A DNA stretch of 64,000 bases. It comes from Actinoplanes derwentensis (GTDB taxonomy: Bacteria; Actinomycetota; Actinomycetes; Mycobacteriales; Micromonosporaceae). The position numbers and the translations under genes were made by a program. This document shows, piece after piece, positions 60,291-64,000 of the stretch (positions are counted from its first letter, which is position 1; the number at the start of each line of letters is the position of its first letter). The notes below the pieces were generated by a model. It was not told where the DNA came from and did no database searches. It saw only the letters and a list, made by a program, of their open reading frames with translations. The stretch lies in the NCBI RefSeq assembly GCF_900104725.1, contig NZ_LT629758.1, positions 4,788,501 through 4,852,500 of the forward strand, in the 5' to 3' direction.

Positions 60291-61550
60291 TCAGGTCCGC
60301 GGCTCCGTGGCATCGGGCGTGTCCACCTGAGGTAGGCCGATGGTGAAGGCGGCGCCCTGGCCGGGGCGGCTCCACGCCTCGATGGTGCCACCGTGGCCGG
60401 TGACGACCTCACGCGTGAGGGCGAGTCCGAGGCCGAATCGACGGTGATCGGCGTGCCCGCCGCGCGCGAACCGGGCGAACAGCCGTTCGGTGTCGGCCGG
60501 GTCGAAGCCGGTGCCGTCGTCACGGACGACAACGGTGACCATGGTGCGGTCGGTACCGAGTTCGATGGTCACCTGACCGCCGGCTGGCGTGTGGCTCAGG
60601 GCGTTGTCGACCAGAGCGGTCAGGACGCGCCGTAGAGCGGCCCGGTGCCCGAGCACCAGTGACGGCCCACCGGCGCCGGGCCGCAGCGTCAGCTCCACCT
60701 CCTGCTCCCGGGCCCGGTTGGCCTGCTCGGCGATCACCGCGGCCGCGACGACACCGAGGTCGACCAGCTCACGGGCGTCGTCACGCCGGCCGAGCTGGGT
60801 GGAGAGCAGCAAGTCCTCGACAACCTCGCCGAGGTGCCGGGTGCCGGTGACGAGATGATCGACGTCGGTGGTGACATCCGCGAGGTCGGCGCCGGAGCGC
60901 AGGTCCATCTGCAGCAACTGTGCCCGGGTGTGTAACTGGGTCAGTGGGGTGCGCAGTTCGTGGCTGGCGTCGGCGACGAACTGCCGTTGCCGGGCCAGAG
61001 CTTCGGCCAGCGGGGCGGTCGCGCGGCGGGCGAGCAGCGCGGCCGACAGCACTGCGATGAGCAGGCCGACCAGTTCACCGGCGACCAGGGCGCCGAACAG
61101 TCGTTCCCTCTCCTCGTGCTGCTCATGACGGCTCATGACGACCTGGACGGTCCGGGTTCCCCGCTGCCGGGTCAGTGTCAGGAAGCCTCCTGCCCGGCCG
61201 TCGATGTAGGACGTCGCGGTCGGCGCACCGGCGCGGACACGGTCGAGCGCGCCCCGGTCGGGAAGTCCGTCCGGGGCGTCCTCGGTGGCGTCGATCGCGC
61301 CGTCGGCTTCCTGAACGAAGATCCACACATCGGGTGGGGGATCGTCGACGTCATCCGCGCTCGCCACGGTCTGCCGCAGCAGGGTCGTCGCAGCGGCGTT
61401 CTGGCTGTGCACGACCACGACCAGGGCCAGCACGCCGAGCACGAGCAGGCTCACGGTGATCGCGGCCGCGGTCTGCACCGCGATGACGCGCCTCGCCCTG
61501 GACAGCAGAGCTCGGTCGGGGTCGGTCCGTGCGTCACCCCGGCGTTTCAT
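60291..61550 (-). CDS. Sensor histidine kinase
   Basis: A 419-residue transmembrane kinase. Two helices (AAITVSLLVLGVLALVVVV and GELVGLLIAVLSAALLA) bound a short external sensor. The H-box is QRQFVADASHELRTPLTQLH, the N-box LVDNALSHTPAGG, G1 VRDDGTGFDP and G2 FGLGLALTREVVTGHGG, so it is complete. It has no obvious HAMP domain. ATG 61550 overlaps the response regulator stop by four bases (ATGA). It probably controls the neighbouring FMN-binding and flavocytochrome genes. Confidence 0.92.
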   Translation of the reverse strand: MKRRGDARTDPDRALLSRARRVIAVQTAAAITVSLLVLGVLALVVVVHSQNAAATTLLRQTVASADDVDDPPPDVWIFVQEADGAIDATEDAPDGLPDRGALDRVRAGAPTATSYIDGRAGGFLTLTRQRGTRTVQVVMSRHEQHEERERLFGALVAGELVGLLIAVLSAALLARRATAPLAEALARQRQFVADASHELRTPLTQLHTRAQLLQMDLRSGADLADVTTDVDHLVTGTRHLGEVVEDLLLSTQLGRRDDARELVDLGVVAAAVIAEQANRAREQEVELTLRPGAGGPSLVLGHRAALRRVLTALVDNALSHTPAGGQVTIELGTDRTMVTVVVRDDGTGFDPADTERLFARFARGGHADHRRFGLGLALTREVVTGHGGTIEAWSRPGQGAAFTIGLPQVDTPDATEPRT

Positions 61551-62224
61551 CCGGGCCCCAGCCGATATCCCACACCCCGTACGGTGACGACCGCGGCAGC
61601 CCCGAGTTTGCGCCGCAGGTAGTGCACGTAGGTGTCGACCAGGGCCACGCCGGAGGCGTCGGGGAAGACCTGGGTGACGATCTGCTCGCGGGTGAACGCC
61701 CGCGCCGGATTCCGGGCCAGTAGACGCAGCAGGTCGCTCTCCCGGCCGGACAGCGCCGTGACCACCCCGTCCGGGCCGGTCACCGTCCTCGCGATCAGAT
61801 CGAAGGTGGCAGCACCGACCGCGAGCCGCTCCCCCACTCCGGTCCGGCCACGCAGGAGTACCCGGACACGGGCCAGGAGTTCGTCGACCTCGAACGGTTT
61901 GACGAGGTAGTCCTCGGCGCCGCTGTCCAGGCCGGCCACCCGGTCGGAGACGGTGCCCAGAGCGGTGAGCACGAGAACCGGGACCGCCACTCCGGCGCGG
62001 CGCAGGCGGCTGAGCAGGTCGAGGCCTTCGATGGCGGGTAGCCCTCGGTCGAGGATCATGGCGTCGTAGGCCCGGGTCAGGGCCAGATGCAGACCGGCCT
62101 GGCCGTCCGGGGCGAGGTCGGGCTGGTAACCGGCGCCACGGAACAGGCGCAGCAGCAGCGGTCCCAGCTCGCGGTCGTCCTCGACCACCAGGACCTTGAC
62201 CGGGGGCGGGGCAGCGTCCGTCAT
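61547..62224 (-). CDS. OmpR-family response regulator
   Basis: A 225-residue regulator. The receiver has the acidic pair in VLVVEDDRELGP, phospho-Asp in AMILDRGLPAIEG, Thr in VLVLTALG and Lys in EDYLVKPFEVDELLA. The C-terminal winged helix has LSGRESDLLRLLARNPARAFTREQIVTQVF and VDTYVHYLRRKLG. ATG 62224 (MTDAAPPPVKV) is preferred over 62254 because the receiver starts there. The pair with the kinase is complete; its targets are probably the genes immediately upstream. Confidence 0.92.
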   Translation of the reverse strand: MTDAAPPPVKVLVVEDDRELGPLLLRLFRGAGYQPDLAPDGQAGLHLALTRAYDAMILDRGLPAIEGLDLLSRLRRAGVAVPVLVLTALGTVSDRVAGLDSGAEDYLVKPFEVDELLARVRVLLRGRTGVGERLAVGAATFDLIARTVTGPDGVVTALSGRESDLLRLLARNPARAFTREQIVTQVFPDASGVALVDTYVHYLRRKLGAAAVVTVRGVGYRLGPG

Positions 62225-62250
62225 GGTGTCACTCTCGCAGGCTCGCACGC

Positions 62251-62742
62251 TCATCCGAAGTGCGCAGCGTCGAGTGCGGCTTGAAGCGATTCCCGGTAGC
62301 CCTCGCTGGTCACGGTGGCCCCGCTGACCCCGTCGATCCGGGCGCTCTGGGCCTTCAGCACCTGCTGCCGAAGCTTCGGCAGGGCGTACTCGTTGATCTG
62401 GTCGTCGCGGGCGTTGCCGGTCGGTCGCTGCAACGGCCGTACGTCAGTGATCTTCTGCCCGATGATGGTGACCTGGACCTGGACCGGACCCCACCGGGTC
62501 TCGGCGACCGTCCCGTTGACGGTCGTGGCCCGAGTCGCCGGACTCCCCGACGGGGAGCCGGACGGCGCAGCCGTGGCCGTGGCCGTGTCGGGGACGACAC
62601 CGGTGTCGGGGACGACACCGGGTGCGGCGGCGGCCGTACCGGTACCCGGCAGCGCGCCGCCGGTACTCGTGCGATAGCTGAACAGCAGCACGATGGCGGC
62701 CAGGGTGGACACGATCGTCAGAGTGATCCGGCGCATTCTCAT
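62251..62742 (-). CDS. Exported FMN-binding (flavinylated) protein
   Basis: A 163-residue protein. An N-terminal helix (ITLTIVSTLAAIVLLF) anchors or exports it; a Pro/Ala/Thr/Val repeat linker (VVPDTGVVPDT) precedes an FMN-binding domain (about 75-163). The C-terminal DGVSGATVTSEGY contains the D-x-x-SGAT-x-T motif to which FMN is covalently attached by ApbE. ATG 62742 has GGAG 6 bases upstream. It likely exchanges electrons with the ferric-reductase-like protein encoded 25 bases upstream. No apbE gene lies in the window. Confidence 0.87.
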   Translation of the reverse strand: MRMRRITLTIVSTLAAIVLLFSYRTSTGGALPGTGTAAAAPGVVPDTGVVPDTATATAAPSGSPSGSPATRATTVNGTVAETRWGPVQVQVTIIGQKITDVRPLQRPTGNARDDQINEYALPKLRQQVLKAQSARIDGVSGATVTSEGYRESLQAALDAAHFG

Positions 62743-62767
62743 CGTCTCTCCGGTCGGTATGGTGAGT

Positions 62768-64000
62768 TCACCATGCGAACTCCTCGGCATGAATGTGATC
62801 GGTGTCGACACCCGCTTCGCGCAGCGTGGCCCGCACCCCGGCCATCCAGTCCGGCGGACCGCACAGGAAGACCTCGTGCCCGGCCACGTCCGGCACCAGC
62901 CATCTCAGTCCGGCCAGATCACTGACCTGGGCGAACATCGCCGGCAGCCAGGAATCCGGGCGGCACCGGGCACCCTCGAGATACACCACCCGGACCCCGG
63001 TCCGGCGGGCCGCGTCGTCGAGTTCGGCCCGGAAGACCGCATCCCCGAGCCGGCGGATCCGGTACAGCAGAGTGATCGGGGTGCCGGACTCCGCGAGGTC
63101 GTCGAGCAGCGCCCGCATGGTGGTGATCCCGACGCCCGCCGCGACCATCAGCACCTTCCGGCCGGCGATGTGACGATCGGCCGTCAGGGCTCCGTAAGGC
63201 CCCTCCACCAGCACGCGGGTGCCCGGACGCAGAGTCGCGGCACGGGAGCTGCCGTCCCCGAGATCCTTGACCGTGATCCGCAGCAGATCACCGGACGGCG
63301 CGGACGACAGGGTGTAGGGGTGTGCCCTCGTCCAGCCGGGCCCGTCGAGGAAACGCCAGAGGAAGAACTGGCCGGCGCGGGCCGGTAGCCGGTCCAGGTG
63401 GTGCCCGCTCAGGTACACCGAGACCACCCCCGGCGCCTCCGGTACGACAGCGTCCACCCGCAGCCGGTGATACGCCGACCGGAACACCGGCAGACCGACC
63501 CGGAACACCAGCACCGCGCCGAGTGCCGCGCCGTACAGACCCCACCAGTAGATTCGCCCTGGCGCCGAGGCGATGAAGTCCGCGCCGGTCCACAGCTGAT
63601 GCGGCAGCGCCAGCCCGACCCCGAGGTACGCGTACAGGTGAACGAGGTGCCACGTCTCGTACCGTTGCCGGCGCCGCGCCAGGCGGACCGACAGCACCAC
63701 GACCAGGATGAGCAGGACGGTGCCCGCCGCCGCCAGAACCATGCCGGGATAGGTGACCACGAGGTCCCCGGCAACGGCGAGCACGCCCCCGCCACCGGAC
63801 TGCGCGTAGCCCACGGTGATCAGCCCGATGTGGCCGATCATCAGCCAGAACGACAGGAAACCCACCAGCCGGTGCCGGCGTGCCAGGGCGTCCTGGCCGT
63901 AGCTGCGCTCGACCCACGGGATCCGCGCCATCAGCAGCACCTGGAGCAGCAGCAGATCGGACGCGACCAGACCGGTCAACCGGCCGATCGAGGTCGCCGG
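62768..64000 (-). CDS. Ferric-reductase-like flavocytochrome, N-terminus beyond the window
   Basis: At least 410 residues, running off the right edge without a start. The N-terminal part has about six helices with His pairs (FWLMIGHIGL, WHLVHLYAYLGVGLALPHQLW) placed for heme binding, as in ferric-reductase-like domains. The cytoplasmic part is an FAD-binding barrel (AHPYTLSSAPSGD) and NAD(P)H domain (MVAAGVGITTMRALLDD, VFLCGPPDWM). It moves electrons from NAD(P)H across the membrane; the adjacent FMN protein probably receives them. The first residues near the edge (PATSIGRL) show that the gene continues upstream. Confidence 0.87.
   Translation of the reverse strand, partial: PATSIGRLTGLVASDLLLLQVLLMARIPWVERSYGQDALARRHRLVGFLSFWLMIGHIGLITVGYAQSGGGGVLAVAGDLVVTYPGMVLAAAGTVLLILVVVLSVRLARRRQRYETWHLVHLYAYLGVGLALPHQLWTGADFIASAPGRIYWWGLYGAALGAVLVFRVGLPVFRSAYHRLRVDAVVPEAPGVVSVYLSGHHLDRLPARAGQFFLWRFLDGPGWTRAHPYTLSSAPSGDLLRITVKDLGDGSSRAATLRPGTRVLVEGPYGALTADRHIAGRKVLMVAAGVGITTMRALLDDLAESGTPITLLYRIRRLGDAVFRAELDDAARRTGVRVVYLEGARCRPDSWLPAMFAQVSDLAGLRWLVPDVAGHEVFLCGPPDWMAGVRATLREAGVDTDHIHAEEFAW

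Overview
The window is high-GC actinobacterial chromosome. The gene content fits a soil and plant-litter actinomycete of the Micromonosporaceae, Actinoplanes-like: secreted CBM13/CBM2 glycosidases, a PL3 pectate lyase, a MoxR/DUF58/transglutaminase operon, a GPP34-family protein and DUF4389 membrane proteins. The genus is an inference from gene content only.

Layout. 0-13 kb holds a LexA repressor, an MFS/ArsR pair, a three-gene membrane cluster (one gene frameshifted), a pectin esterase with an alpha/beta hydrolase, a methyltransferase, a PPOX enzyme, a slipin, and two relic genes (UDP-GlcNAc 2-epimerase and a LuxR regulator) around a HAD phosphatase. 12.4-23.7 kb, all on the minus strand, holds a VOC protein, a pectate lyase, a lipoprotein, and an apparent operon of TPR/FN3 protein, FN3 beta-propeller-like protein, MoxR ATPase, DUF58 protein and TgpA-like protein whose transglutaminase catalytic residues are missing.

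23.9-36.5 kb is an integrated genetic element in the 3' end of tRNA-Leu(GAG). The last 12 codons of its serine integrase are the antisense of the tRNA. It carries an FtsK/TraB-like translocase with small partner genes, a repeat-rich inverted region next to the translocase that could be its DNA recognition (clt) locus, two paralogous HTH-DUF5919 regulators, a Nudix protein (compare pSAM2 Pif), an HD-domain protein, an AlpA-like excisionase candidate, and a distinctly lower-GC three-gene cargo module (32.9-36.1 kb). The 10-mer GGACGTCTTG or a close variant sits before each transcription unit of the element backbone, suggesting one regulatory circuit for integration, transfer and excision. No replication initiator is visible. 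The cargo module (a small protein with a glycine/asparagine-type tail, a 664-residue P-loop-like ATPase with a helical C-terminus, and an Arg/Trp-rich-start protein) is the best candidate here for an undescribed, possibly defensive, system.

36.6-37.1 kb is a scar holding fragments of an IS66-type transposase, a second serine recombinase and a TetR regulator. 37.1-41.5 kb has an aldo/keto reductase-aldehyde dehydrogenase operon facing a MarR gene, and a GPP34 protein. 41.5-49.0 kb is a tightly coupled five-gene operon of secreted hemicellulases (SGNH esterase, GH27, two GH43, GH62) behind a LacI-type operator.

49.4-64 kb holds a second slipin, relics of an XRE regulator, a universal stress protein and a P-type ATPase, then stress-type genes (PRC-barrel, BON, a GAF sensor lacking its ATPase domain), a DUF4389/SRPBCC/flavodoxin operon, a GGDEF-EAL protein, a solitary FliF-C-like protein, a two-component system, and a covalent-FMN protein beside a ferric-reductase-like flavocytochrome cut by the window edge.
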